Assembly: GCA_903929795.1 (NCBI GenBank)
Contig: CAIYWC010000026.1
Location: forward strand, 1 to 39,622
Length of the DNA: 39,622 nt
Direction: 5' to 3'
From: an uncultured Myxococcales bacterium
Lineage (GTDB): Bacteria > Myxococcota_A > UBA9042
A program made the translations under genes and the position numbers. Numbering within the stretch: the first letter of the stretch is position 1; each line of letters opens with the position of its first letter. Shown here piece by piece: positions 25,019 to 34,700 of this stretch. The notes beneath the pieces are model-generated. The model was given only the letters and a program-made list of their open reading frames with translations, was not told the DNA's origin and did no database searches.

Positions 25019-26842
25019 TCATGGCGTCGGCACGCCGGCCAGCACGACGCCCAGCATCCGCGCCACGTCGACCTGCAGGTGCCACACGACGATGCTGCCT
25101 TCCAGCTCGACGCGCGACGTTGTCGGCGGCTGCACCAGCTGCACCAGCGGGTCAGTCGTGACCGTCGGACCCAGCGAGAGCCCGACTTCCTGCGACAGCG
25201 CATTCGCCTCGCGTGCCAGGGTATTCCACTGCTGGCTGTCCGGATTCGTGACACCGCCCGCCCGCGCCTGGATCTGCCACGCCTGCGCCAGCATCCCCGC
25301 CAGACGCCCCAAGCGCCGCGCCTGCGCCGAGTCCCGCTGCGTATCCCGCTGGCGGATGTCGGCCAGCCAAGTCTCCAGCCGATCGCGGAGCGCCGCCGCA
25401 GCGTCGGGACCGCGGCACTCCAGCCGCAGCGTCAAATCCTTGTCATTCCATAATGCTACGCCCAGCTTGACGTGCTGCGCCAGCGCGCCGCCCGGCAGCC
25501 AGTGCGCCGTGCCGTGCGGGTCCGCCGTCAGCGCCCACACCGGACCGGCGCCTTGCAGCGTCGTCAGCCGCTCCGCCATCAGCGCGTCCGCGGTCAAGTG
25601 CGGCGTCTTGCCGGTCCGCACGTCCATCAGCCGCGCGAGCACGTCCTCGCGACCCAGCCACAACGTCCGCTTGCCCAGCGCCATGACCTGCCAGCGCACG
25701 CCGCCGTCGGCATAAGCCAGCGTACGCGCGGGACCGGTCTGGGACACCGTCGCGTGCAGCTTGGCGCCCAGCGTGTCCAGCTTGTTCTGCGCGTTCGTCG
25801 TCTCCAGCAGCAGCGCCGTCTGTTCGCCGTCGCGCACGAGCAGCCACTGACCATCCGCGGGCTGCCACGCCTGCGCGCGTGCGAGGCGAATCGGCGCCAG
25901 CAGCCGCGAGGTCTGCGCGTCCGCGACCGACTGCATCTGCTCCGCCGCGTTCAGCCGCAGGCCGATGAGCTCCTGGACGTTGGCCGGCACGTCATCGATC
26001 ACCGGCTGTTCGCGCTGCCGAAACACAAGCGCCAGCGCGGCGACCGAGATCAGCGTCAGCACGATCGCGATGGGCACCAGCGCGCGCTTGGACGCGCCCG
26101 GCTTGCCGCGGTTGTCGACAAACCAGGCGACGCATACGCCGAGGCCATACAGGACGACGAGCGGCGCGGACATGATGGTCTGGTTGATCGGGTCCGGCGT
26201 GGGCGTCAGCACCGCGCCGATGATGAAGGCGATGACGACCCAGTAGCGGTAAAAGCTGAGAAAGCCGCGCCACGTGACCATCTCCAGCGCGGACATGACG
26301 TACATGAACAGCGGCAGCTCAAAAACCACGCCGAAGCCGACGAGCAAGAACAGCACAAAGCTGACGGAGCCTTCGATGGTCGGCTCCAGCAGCAGCCCCG
26401 GCGCCTCGAGCGTCATGCGAATCAGGAAGTCCGCCATGAACGGCAGCGCGACCAGGTAGCAAAACAGCGCGCCCAGGGCGAAACAGCCGACGCTCGCGAC
26501 CACGACCGGCAGGATCAGCCGCTTTTCCTTGCCCAGCAGCCCCGGCGCGATGAACGACCAGATTTGCCAAAACACAAAGGGACTTGCGATGAAGACGCCG
26601 CCAATGAGCGACAGCTTCATGTAGACTTCAATGCTCTCCGTAACCGCCAGCGCCTTGATCACAAAGAGGTTATTCGCCGCCATCGCGTCGCGCAGCGGGG
26701 CCGTCAGCACCGCGTACAGCTCGATGTGCCACGCCCAGGCGACGAAAAAGCCGACAAAAATCGCCAGGGTCGCCTTGAAAACGCGGGACCTGAGCTCGAT
26801 CAGGTGCTCGCGAAAGGTCATGCTGGCCGCGACGTCACTCAT
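25019..26842 (-). CDS. tatC: TatC with a large extra C-terminal membrane-plus-soluble extension
   Basis: Residues 1 to about 235 are TatC, the multi-pass receptor of the twin-arginine protein export system. Recognised parts are HLIELRSRVFKA, ESIEVYMKLSL, SPFVFWQIWSFIAPGL, and the last two helices with GAVLTPTPDPINQTIMSAPL. TatC normally ends after about 240-260 residues, yet this frame runs to 607. A seventh hydrophobic helix at about 258-280 (IAIVLTLISVAALALVF) is followed by about 325 residues with no recognised domain, with alternating strands and amphipathic helices, ending LQVDVARMLGVVLAG. An N-in topology with seven helices would place this part in the periplasm. ATG 26842 overlaps the tatB stop in ATGA. 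The junction is one continuous frame, with no sign of a frameshift. Confidence 0.9.
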   Translation of the reverse strand: MSDVAASMTFREHLIELRSRVFKATLAIFVGFFVAWAWHIELYAVLTAPLRDAMAANNLFVIKALAVTESIEVYMKLSLIGGVFIASPFVFWQIWSFIAPGLLGKEKRLILPVVVASVGCFALGALFCYLVALPFMADFLIRMTLEAPGLLLEPTIEGSVSFVLFLLVGFGVVFELPLFMYVMSALEMVTWRGFLSFYRYWVVIAFIIGAVLTPTPDPINQTIMSAPLVVLYGLGVCVAWFVDNRGKPGASKRALVPIAIVLTLISVAALALVFRQREQPVIDDVPANVQELIGLRLNAAEQMQSVADAQTSRLLAPIRLARAQAWQPADGQWLLVRDGEQTALLLETTNAQNKLDTLGAKLHATVSQTGPARTLAYADGGVRWQVMALGKRTLWLGREDVLARLMDVRTGKTPHLTADALMAERLTTLQGAGPVWALTADPHGTAHWLPGGALAQHVKLGVALWNDKDLTLRLECRGPDAAAALRDRLETWLADIRQRDTQRDSAQARRLGRLAGMLAQAWQIQARAGGVTNPDSQQWNTLAREANALSQEVGLSLGPTVTTDPLVQLVQPPTTSRVELEGSIVVWHLQVDVARMLGVVLAGVPTP

Positions 26843-27372
26843 GCCGACGGCACTTCCTCAGAGGCAGCGGGTTCGGCGGTGGCAGCCGGTTCAGGCGGCG
26901 GCGCGGGCGCGACGTAGTCCAGGTCCGCGGTCAGCGCATCGCGGGCACGGGCGCCGTCGGCCGGCTTGACGACATAGTGCGGCGCAGGCGGCCCCGGCGC
27001 GCGCTGCTCTTCCAGCGGCGGCGGACCGCGCTTGGCGACCACCGCGAGCGTCTCGCCATCGGCTGGCACGGCCACGGCGGATGGCTTGGGCACCGGTTTG
27101 TCCAAGCCGTCGTCGTCCGTCGGCTTGACCGGCAGCGTCGCCAGCTTGACGTTCAGGTCCGCCTTGGCCTTGGCCTCGGGCATCCGCTCGACTTCGCGCG
27201 CCAAGTCGTTCATCGCGGACTGCAATTCGGCCTGCGTCAGGTTCGCCATGCGCCGGAGGTCGCGCAAACCGGTCCCAACGGTCTTGGCGACCTGCGGCAG
27301 CTTGTCCGGGCCAACGAACAAAAGCGCAATGATAATAATGACAAAGAGTTCTGGTCCGCCGATGCCGAACAC
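26839..27372 (-). CDS. tatB: TatA/TatB-family twin-arginine translocase subunit, probably TatB
   Basis: The 177-residue protein starts at GTG 27372 with GAGG upstream. The N-terminus FGIGGPELFVIIIIALLFVG is the short TatB/TatA membrane helix, with the conserved Glu in GPEL typical of TatB, followed by a GPDKLP hinge and an amphipathic helix (LRDLRRMANLTQAELQ). The long Pro/Ala-rich acidic tail of about 100 residues is less typical. It acts with TatC as receptor for folded proteins with twin-arginine signals. The stop overlaps the tatC start by four bases. No separate tatA is in this window, so it lies elsewhere or this protein serves both roles. Confidence 0.88.
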   Translation of the reverse strand: MFGIGGPELFVIIIIALLFVGPDKLPQVAKTVGTGLRDLRRMANLTQAELQSAMNDLAREVERMPEAKAKADLNVKLATLPVKPTDDDGLDKPVPKPSAVAVPADGETLAVVAKRGPPPLEEQRAPGPPAPHYVVKPADGARARDALTADLDYVAPAPPPEPAATAEPAASEEVPSA

Positions 27373-27435
27373 ACGCGCCTCACGCCTCGTCCACGCGGCA
27401 AGGGAGTCTCAGGGTAGTCGCAGCCCCGCGTTGGG

Positions 27436-28317
27436 TCAATCGCCGTGGTAGCCGAGCTTCTTGCGGGCGATGATCGCCACCACGCGCGGGTCGCGCCGCA
27501 GCAGGTCCGTCTGGGTCGCGAGCGCCGGCAGACGCTCCAGCCAAATCGGCAGCGTGCGGTCGATCGGCGCGCGGGCATCCCAGGCCCACTCGGCCAGCCG
27601 CAGCCGCTGCGTGTGCCCGACCGCGAGTTCCTCTATCGCCAGCAGCGCCTGGACGTCGGCCAGCACCTCCGCCAATGGCTGGGCAAAGCGCGCCGTGTGC
27701 AGGTGCGCCCCGCGTTCGATGGCCTCGCGCGCATGCGCGCCCAGCAGCGCGAGCCCGATCCGCCCCGGCAGCCGCTGCGCCACGCGATCCAGCAGGCGTC
27801 CCAGCTGCAGTTCCATCGCCAGCGGCTTGGCCGGCGGCAGGCGCACGGACAGCGGCGGCACGTCGCCTTGCACCAGCGCCCGCAGCGCCAGATACCCATC
27901 GATCTTCAGCTCCCGGTGCGCCTTGTGAATCAGCCAGCGCGGCTCCCGGTAGCGCTGGAGCGCGTCCAACAGCACCACGAGATCGAAGCTTGACGGGCCA
28001 AACGCCGCTTCGCCGTAGTCGCGTTCGATCAGCGTGAGCCGTCCCGCCTCAGCCGGCGTCAGCCGCGCCTGGAGCGCCGTCGCCTCGCCTTCCGCCAGAT
28101 CGCACACCGTGACCCAATGGCCCGCGCGCGCCAGTGTCCGGGCGAGCTCGATCCGCGGCACACCGGCCACCAGCACCCGGCCCGGCTCCCGCCGCACCAG
28201 CCAGGAATCCAGCCACGGCAGCACCGCCCCCGCGCTCGCCGGCGCCAGCGCGTACGCGGGCACGGGCACGGCGGGATTGCGGCGCACACCATCGATTTCG
28301 CGTTTGAGTCGTACCAT
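27436..28317 (-). CDS. class I SAM-dependent methyltransferase-like protein
   Basis: ATG 28317 with AGGA nine bases upstream gives 293 residues. After an N-terminal region comes a Rossmann-type pattern: VLVAGVPRIELARTLARAGH (motif I, but without the usual GxGxG), VTVCDLAEG with an acidic end of strand 2, IERDYGEAAF, and FDLVVLLDALQRY (motif II/post II), then HRELKIDGYLAL. The C-terminal half is helical and not recognised. The degenerate glycine motif makes the activity uncertain. It sits between the HIT gene and tatB in the same direction, 63 bases before tatB. No substrate can be suggested. Confidence 0.65.
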   Translation of the reverse strand: MVRLKREIDGVRRNPAVPVPAYALAPASAGAVLPWLDSWLVRREPGRVLVAGVPRIELARTLARAGHWVTVCDLAEGEATALQARLTPAEAGRLTLIERDYGEAAFGPSSFDLVVLLDALQRYREPRWLIHKAHRELKIDGYLALRALVQGDVPPLSVRLPPAKPLAMELQLGRLLDRVAQRLPGRIGLALLGAHAREAIERGAHLHTARFAQPLAEVLADVQALLAIEELAVGHTQRLRLAEWAWDARAPIDRTLPIWLERLPALATQTDLLRRDPRVVAIIARKKLGYHGD

Positions 28318-28449
28318 CGGGCGTGGTCCTGGCTGCGGGCCCGTGACAAAATGGAGTCGAACCCGTTGATCTGATGTCGCCGGAGGCAGGCACACGCGGC
28401 GACCCGGCTGACAGCAGGAGGACGTGCGACAGGGATTCTGTCACAAGTC

Positions 28450-28797
28450 CTAACCCGGCGGCCAGCCCAACGGCCGGCCGGCCAGCAGATGCGCGTGCAG
28501 ATGGCTGACGCTCTGCCCGCCGTCAAAACCGGTATTCAGCACGGTGCGGTAGCCGTTTTCCGCCACGCCCAGATCGCGCGCGACGTTGCGCAGCGTCCCC
28601 AGCAGGTGGCCGAGCAACGCGGCGTGCTCCGCGGTCGTCGCGGCGAGCGAATCGACATGCAGCCGCGGAATGACCAGCACGTGAACCGGCGCCTGCGGCG
28701 AGACGTCGTGAAACGCCACGACCAGCTCGTCCTGATAGACGATCCGCGCGGGAATCTCCCCATGGGCGATGCGGCAGAAAATGCAGCTCACGTGCAT
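28450..28797 (-). CDS. HIT-family nucleotide hydrolase (HinT-like)
   Basis: The 115-residue protein has the HinT layout: CIFCRIAHGEIPA near the N-terminus with a zinc-type Cys pair, APVHVLVIPRLHVDS, and the histidine-triad motif SHLHAHLLAG at residues 98-107 (His99, His101, His103). Such proteins hydrolyse purine nucleoside phosphoramidates such as AMP-lysine in the cytoplasm. Two starts are possible: ATG 28797, or GTG 28791, which gives the usual family start (M)SCIFC and a better distance to the AGG upstream. It follows the small basic protein gene by 21 bases, likely on one message. Confidence 0.9.
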   Translation of the reverse strand: MHVSCIFCRIAHGEIPARIVYQDELVVAFHDVSPQAPVHVLVIPRLHVDSLAATTAEHAALLGHLLGTLRNVARDLGVAENGYRTVLNTGFDGGQSVSHLHAHLLAGRPLGWPPG

Positions 28798-28818
28798 AAC
28801 CTGATTTTTGCTAGGGAA

Positions 28819-28941
28819 TTAACCCTTTTTGCCCTTGACCGGGACCGACTTGGCCGCCGCGATGCGCCGCTTGATGCGGGCGATTTTCTTCTTGCGACCG
28901 TCGAGACGGCGCATTTTCGGGGTGCGAGAGCCACTGCCCAT
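28819..28941 (-). CDS. small basic protein, 40 residues
   Basis: ATG 28941 has an excellent ribosome binding site (GGAGG, six bases before the start). The product begins MGSGSRTPKMRRLDGRKKK, continues with IARIKRRIAAAKSV and ends KGKKG; over a third of residues are Lys or Arg and there is no acidic patch. The size, charge and lack of hydrophobic core resemble small ribosome- or RNA-associated proteins, but no family is recognised for certain. It lies 63 bases after the helical-repeat protein gene and 21 bases before the HIT gene, all in one direction. Confidence 0.65.
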   Translation of the reverse strand: MGSGSRTPKMRRLDGRKKKIARIKRRIAAAKSVPVKGKKG

Positions 28942-29004
28942 GAGATCCTCCAGAATGCCAAGATGCTGATTTGCCGGCTGGTTCGCCAGCGCGGGGCGCG
29001 GATG

Positions 29005-31602
29005 CTACAGCGGCAGACGCTGCGTCGTCAATGCAAGACTGCCATCGCGCAACGTCGCGCGCGTCAAACCGAAGCCGCCCGCGCGCAGCCGCGTCAGCGC
29101 CACCGCGCCGTCCAGGGCCGGATGCAGCGCGAGAATCCGCTCCACACCCTCGACCGCGACTGGCTTGTCCGACCGCAGCGTCCTCGCGTTCACGCCCAGC
29201 AAGATCGCGCCATTTTCCTCGCCTTCCAGCGTCGACTGGGCGGCAAACCACAGCCGCGCGGCGTGCTGGTCCAACGTCCACGCGTGGTCGATCTGCAGCT
29301 TGTCCAGCGGCGCAAACCGCTTGCGCAGCTCGGTCGAGGCAAACGTGATCCGGCCATTCTTGACCACCAGCAGCGACGGTTCGTGGCTCAGCTGCCCCGA
29401 AAACGCGTTGAATCCCGAGAAGCGCGCGTAGAGACGCTCCTCCGCCGGCCACGCCATCGCCTCGCGAACGGCGGCGATTGGCTCGCCCACATCCGCCTCG
29501 GAAAACCGCAACTGCGCTTGGCCATTGGGTTCCATCAGCGCCAGCGCAAACTCCGCGCGGTGCTTCGCCGCCGCCACCGCAAGCAGCGCATCCGGCTGGC
29601 CATCCACGCCCGCCAGGCTGTCCAGCTTGGGCTGCGCCTTCTTGCGGTCCAGCACGGCCAGCGTCGCGGCGTCCAGGCGCGTCCACGTCGGCGCCGTCCC
29701 GCGCGTGGTGGAACGCGACAGCAGCACCCACGTCGCCGCATCCGGCGTCAGCGCCGCGCCCATCAGGCTGTCGTCGTCGCCCAGCAGCTCCGCCAGCGGC
29801 ATCCCCGCCACGACCTGCGGCGGCTGGCCCGGCACCTGCTCGATCACCACCAGCCGCTGCTTGGACAGCCCGACCAGCCGCAGCCGATCGCCCACCACGC
29901 CGATGCGCGTCCACGCGTGCACCTGCACCGGCCAGCCGTCCGGCAGCGCGAACGGTGCAATCCCGCCCGTCTCCAGGTTCACCGTCAGCCACACGGTCTC
30001 CTGCACGATCACCATGCGCCCCAAGCCGACGCCGGTTATCAGCGCGGAATTCTGCAGCTTTTGCAGCCCCGGCGGCATGGCCTTGGCCTTGAGCAGCGGC
30101 CCGGCGCGCGCGTCGATCGCCTCCGTCCAGCGCTGACGCTCGGCGGCGTCGATGAAGTGCACAAGCTCCGCCAGCCGCGCCCGCGCCGTCAGCACGTCCT
30201 GCCGGTCCAGCGCCGCCGCGATCGCCTCCCGGAGCCTACCGCGTCGCTCCTCCTGCTGGCGGGCGTGCGAGAGCTCCGCGCGCAGCGCTTTCAAGCCCGC
30301 CGACTGCGGCAGACGCTTTTGCGCCGCGTCCAGCGCCTGGTTCGCGGCATCCAACTGGTCGGCGTCCAGCAGCGCCTGCACTTCGGCGACGACCTGCGTC
30401 TCCGCCGCCTCGCGCGCCGCCACTTCCTCCTGCTGCAGCCGCTGCCGCACGCGCTGCGCTTGGGGCGCGTGACTCCACGCCTCGGGGAGACCGCGCAGCG
30501 CCTCGGCACCTGACGCCAGGTCATCGGCCGCCTCCGCTTGCAGCAGCCGCACCCACGCCTGCAGCGCGGCAACCCGGCCGCGCAACGGCAACGCGTGCGG
30601 CAGCTGCGCCGCGAGCCGCACCGCTTGCCACAGGGACGCCAGCGGTGGCGGCGCCTCCGGGCTCGGGCCGTGATCATCGAGCAGCCGAGCCAGGACCGCG
30701 AGTTGCCCGGACACGTCGTCCCGCCGCGCCGCCTCGAGCCAGAGCGCGGCGATCGCCCGCTGGCCCAGCAGCGCGCGGATCTGCGCCAGCGCCGCCCGAT
30801 CTTCCACGGACGCGCCCAGCTGCGCCACCAGCCGCGAAGCAGCCTGCTCCGCGGCCAGCACGTCGCCCTGGGACAGCGCCGCCTGCACGTCCGCGCGCAG
30901 GCGCGCGAGCGCGGCCTGACGCTGCGCCTGCTGCAGACGCTGTTCCAGGGCGTGAAACGTCGGAACATGCCCCCAGACCGGCTTCGCTGCCGCCAATGCG
31001 CTTGCCGCCTCCGTGAACTGCTGCGCCTCAAGCGCGGCCTCTGCGGGCGCGAGCGCCTCGACCGCGGCTTGCCGGGCTTGCAGCCTGAGGCGGTCCAGCA
31101 GGCGTTGCCCCGCTGACGTCAGGCTCGCCGCAAGCGCCTCCAGCCGTTGCCGCGCCGGTTCAGGTGCCCCCTGCGCCGCCTGCCGCTCAACGGCGCGCAG
31201 CAGTGCCGCGACATCGCCAGCGGCCGCGGCGCGCTCATCCATCTCGAACGCCCGCGCGTGCTGGACCTCGTGCGCCGCGCGCGCCAGCAAGCGCGCGAGT
31301 GCATCGCCTTCGGCACTGGGCGGAGCGGCAAATGCCGCGTCGTCCAGCCAGGCCGCGACCTCGTCAAATTGACCGAAACGCTCGACGAGAAACGCAGCAT
31401 AGCGGGTCGTGAGGTCCAGCGCGGACCGATTGCCCGCTGCCGCGGCAGCCTGGCGATACGCCTCGCACGCAGACTCGAAGTCGTACGCTTCCTCCGCCGC
31501 AGCGCCTTGGGCCCAGAGCGCGTCGGCCGCGTCGCGCGTCGGCGCAGGCACGCTCAGGTGCGGCCGGTGCCAGGCGGGCTGTGTGAGAGTCGGTTTGGCC
31601 AT
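29005..31602 (-). CDS. large helical-repeat plus beta-rich protein of unknown function
   Basis: ATG 31602, with AAGGG close upstream, opens an 865-residue protein. The N-terminus carries a TPR-like pair (ADALWAQGAAAEEAYDFESA). Residues about 90-545 are very Ala-, Leu-, Gln- and Arg-rich amphipathic helices with recurring ALL and LE motifs, probably coiled-coil or TPR-like repeats. From about 560 the protein changes to repeating short strands (TVWLTVNLETGGIAPFAL; TRIGVVGDRLRLVGLSKQ), which suggests a beta-propeller-like domain. No signal peptide is seen. No known family is recognised. It lies 107 bases after the large CARDB lipoprotein gene and leads the small basic protein and HIT genes. Confidence 0.75.
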   Translation of the reverse strand: MAKPTLTQPAWHRPHLSVPAPTRDAADALWAQGAAAEEAYDFESACEAYRQAAAAAGNRSALDLTTRYAAFLVERFGQFDEVAAWLDDAAFAAPPSAEGDALARLLARAAHEVQHARAFEMDERAAAAGDVAALLRAVERQAAQGAPEPARQRLEALAASLTSAGQRLLDRLRLQARQAAVEALAPAEAALEAQQFTEAASALAAAKPVWGHVPTFHALEQRLQQAQRQAALARLRADVQAALSQGDVLAAEQAASRLVAQLGASVEDRAALAQIRALLGQRAIAALWLEAARRDDVSGQLAVLARLLDDHGPSPEAPPPLASLWQAVRLAAQLPHALPLRGRVAALQAWVRLLQAEAADDLASGAEALRGLPEAWSHAPQAQRVRQRLQQEEVAAREAAETQVVAEVQALLDADQLDAANQALDAAQKRLPQSAGLKALRAELSHARQQEERRGRLREAIAAALDRQDVLTARARLAELVHFIDAAERQRWTEAIDARAGPLLKAKAMPPGLQKLQNSALITGVGLGRMVIVQETVWLTVNLETGGIAPFALPDGWPVQVHAWTRIGVVGDRLRLVGLSKQRLVVIEQVPGQPPQVVAGMPLAELLGDDDSLMGAALTPDAATWVLLSRSTTRGTAPTWTRLDAATLAVLDRKKAQPKLDSLAGVDGQPDALLAVAAAKHRAEFALALMEPNGQAQLRFSEADVGEPIAAVREAMAWPAEERLYARFSGFNAFSGQLSHEPSLLVVKNGRITFASTELRKRFAPLDKLQIDHAWTLDQHAARLWFAAQSTLEGEENGAILLGVNARTLRSDKPVAVEGVERILALHPALDGAVALTRLRAGGFGLTRATLRDGSLALTTQRLPL

Positions 31603-31709
31603 GGCCCTTGGCGCTCGGTCGTTGCCCCGCAAGCCGGTCGGAAGACCTTTCCGGCAAGCTCCAGGCTGGATGTGTGGGCGGCGTGTGCCGAAGCTTCTCC
31701 GACCCGCGC

Positions 31710-34700
31710 CTACGGCGTGCACGTGCCGGACTGGCAAGAGCCGGTCGCGCAGGTCGTGTTGTCGGGCAGATTGACGTGCCCGCAGCCGCTGTTTTCGCTG
31801 CACGCATCGGTCGTGCACGGGTTGCCGTCGTCGCACTTGCCGTTGGCCGTGCCGACGCAGGCGCCGGAGACACAGAGGTCGAGGCCGGTGCAAAATAGCC
31901 CGTCATTACATGTTGTTCCGGTCAGGCTGCTGTGGCTGCAACCGAGGATTCCGGCACACGCGTCGGACGTGCACACGTTGCCATCGTCGCAAAACAGCTT
32001 CAGCGCGCCCACGCAGGTCGTGCCAACGCAGCTGTCGATTGCCGTGCACGGGTCGCCATCATCGCAGCCGCCGGCGAACGCGACGTGCGTGCAGCCGCTG
32101 GCGGGGTCGCAGGCGTCGGTGGTGCAAGCGTTGCTGTCGTTGCAGTCCGGTGTGGCGGTGCCGGCCAGACAAATGCCGCTGCTGCACGCGTCGTTCAGGG
32201 TGCACGCGCTGCCATCCGAGCACGCGCTGCCGCTCAGGCTGGCGTGGCTGCAGCCGGTCGGACCCGCGCAGCTGTCGGCCGTGCAGACGTTGGCGTCGTT
32301 GCAGTTGAGCGGCGTGGTCCCGGCCTGACAGGCACCGGCGGCACAGAAGTCGCCCGTGACGCATTTGTCGCCATCCGAGCACGGCGCCGTGTTCAGCGCG
32401 TGCTGGCAGCCGAGCGTCGCGTCGCAGCTGTCGTCCGTGCATACGTTGCCGTCGTCGCAGTCCGTGGCGGAACCGGAGAGGCACACGCCCTGCGCGCACG
32501 TGTCGCCGACCGTGCAGACCATCCCGTCGCTGCATGTCGCCGCGGTGGGCAGGTGCAGGCAGCCCAGCTGCGGGTCGCAGACATCGTTGGTGCACGGGTC
32601 GCCGTCCAGGCATTCGCCGTCGCTGCTGCACTTGGTGCACAGGGTCGACGTCGGGTCGCAGGCCTGGCCGACCGCGCACTGGCTATTGTCGGCGCATTCG
32701 ACGCACGCGAAGCCAGTGCCGATGCACGTGAACAGCGTGTAGCCCGCGGCGTCGCCGTTGAAGCCATTGATGCGCAAGTAGTAAGTCGTCGTTTCGTCCG
32801 CCGTGTAGCTGAACACTTCCGGCGCGTTCTTGGTCGCCGCGACCGCCACCGGCTGGCCAAATTGCGCGACCTTGTACAGCCGCATGTCCAAATCGCCGAC
32901 GTTTTGGTCAAAGGCCATGGTCACCGTCAGCGTTTGGCCGGCTTGCAGGTTCACTTTGTACCAATCGAGATCGTACGGGCACAGCGAGAGCGCCTCCGTC
33001 TTGCCCGGCGGCAGCGCCGCGGCGATCTCAGGCGCGCCATTGGGCTCCAGCGCGTCGGCGATGCACAGCGGAATGACGGTGATGGCCGCCGAGGAATTGT
33101 TGTTCAGCTCCTGCGTCTCCGCGACCGTGTTGCTGGAATCTGCGGCGAGGATCACGTACGCCGGTCCGGGCTTGGCCAGCAGCGGGATGATCGCCTTGTC
33201 GTCGCGGTTGACGCTGGCTTTCGCGCCGAGGCCGTCCGGCACTTCATGGGTGCCCAGCAGCGGGTCCGATGGATCCAACACCGCGTCTTCGCTGAAGTAA
33301 TAGGCGTAGGCAAAAGCGCCGGCGACGTCCTTGCATTCATTGCTCAGCGTGATCGTCAGGTAGACGTCCTCGCCCTGGACAATCTGCGCGGGAAACACGC
33401 TGTCGATCGCCGAGATGAGGTCCACGCCGCTGCCGCCGTCGACCTTGAACGTGTACGCGAAGCTCTGCGGCTTTTGCCCGGGCACTTTGTAGGACATCTG
33501 GACGTAGTACGCGCCAGCCGACGGCGCGATGAACGTCAGCGCACCGGGCGTGCCCAGCGACTTGATGGGCGCCGTGTTGGGATCGCCGAAGACTTTGAGC
33601 TGGAACGCCGGGTTGTCGTAGCTCAGGATGACCTGATCGTTGGCGGCGAGCGTGATGTGGAACCAGTCCTCATCGCCCAGACATAGCGTTTGCATCGCGG
33701 TGCCGCAGCCCAACGCTTGCGCGGACTGCCACGAGTTATTGGGCTCGTAATAGTCGGCGAGGCACACATCGGTCGGGTCCGGATCCGCAACCGTGATGTC
33801 CAGCGCGTAGTCATACGGCAGCGCGCCGCCAGATTCCGGCAGCACGTACACGTGCACGTAATAGACGCCACCGGTCTGCACGTACGGCAGCTTGGCGATC
33901 GTATTCTGGGTACTTGCCGACCCCGCCACGACGCCGGTCTTGGACGCATCGACGATCTGCACGCCGACCAAGCCCTTGCCCGGCTGGTACGTCCAGCCGA
34001 TCTGGACTGTGAACGCCTTGCCGGCCGGAATGGTCAACTGGAACCAGTCTTCAAGGCCCGGGCAGACGTTCAGGTTCGGGTAGCTGGCCGTGATCGGCGG
34101 CAGGGCCGCAGCGTTGTCCACCGTGTGGTTGCCGGAATAGCCATCCGCCAAGCAGGAAATCTGCGTGCTAAGCTGCAGCGGGTTGGACGCGACGGTGTTG
34201 TTCGCGGTGTTCGTCTCCACAAGCTTTGGATCGACGCTGAGCACCGCCAGGACGTACCACTTGCCACCCGCCACGACTGGCAGCTCGATGGTCTGCTCTG
34301 CGGTGAACGGCGCCGCCGCCGCCACCTGGGGCACCACGACGTCGGCCAGGACCACGTCCGCCGGATCCACCAGCTGGTCCGCCGACAGAACAAAATGCGC
34401 GGTCACGTCGCCCGCCGCCGTCGCGCCCAGGTTCGCGGCGTTCAGCTTGACCTTGATGAGCCCGCCCGGAAACGTCGCCGCCGGTGTGACAATCAGCCCC
34501 GCCGCGAACACGTCGATGCCCGTCGGCGGCGCGACGACTTGAATGCCGAGCGTGTACTGCGCCTTGGCGTTGGTCTCGTGCGGGTAGACACGCACGTAGT
34601 ATTTGCCCGTCGCCGGCACGGTCAGCGCCGTCGCTTTCTTGTTCATGGACAGGATCTTCTGGGAGTCCAGGATCGTCGTCCCGTCCGGCGCATACAGGTC

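Noticed and set aside
23727..26917. Two long plus-strand frames opposite the outer membrane protein and tatC genes
   Set aside because: Products are Arg/Gln/His low-complexity; the minus strand carries tatC, tatB and a signal-peptide protein with good ribosome binding sites.
28420..28445. Imperfect hairpin GTGCGACAG-N5-CTGTCAC after the HIT gene, first taken as a CRP-type site or terminator
   Set aside because: Half-site spacing does not fit CRP and there is no T-run; a bulge is needed to pair the arms.
31603..31709. Inverted repeat CGGAA-N5-TTCCG between the CARDB lipoprotein and helical-repeat genes as terminator
   Set aside because: Five-base arms without a T-run are expected by chance in this GC-rich DNA.
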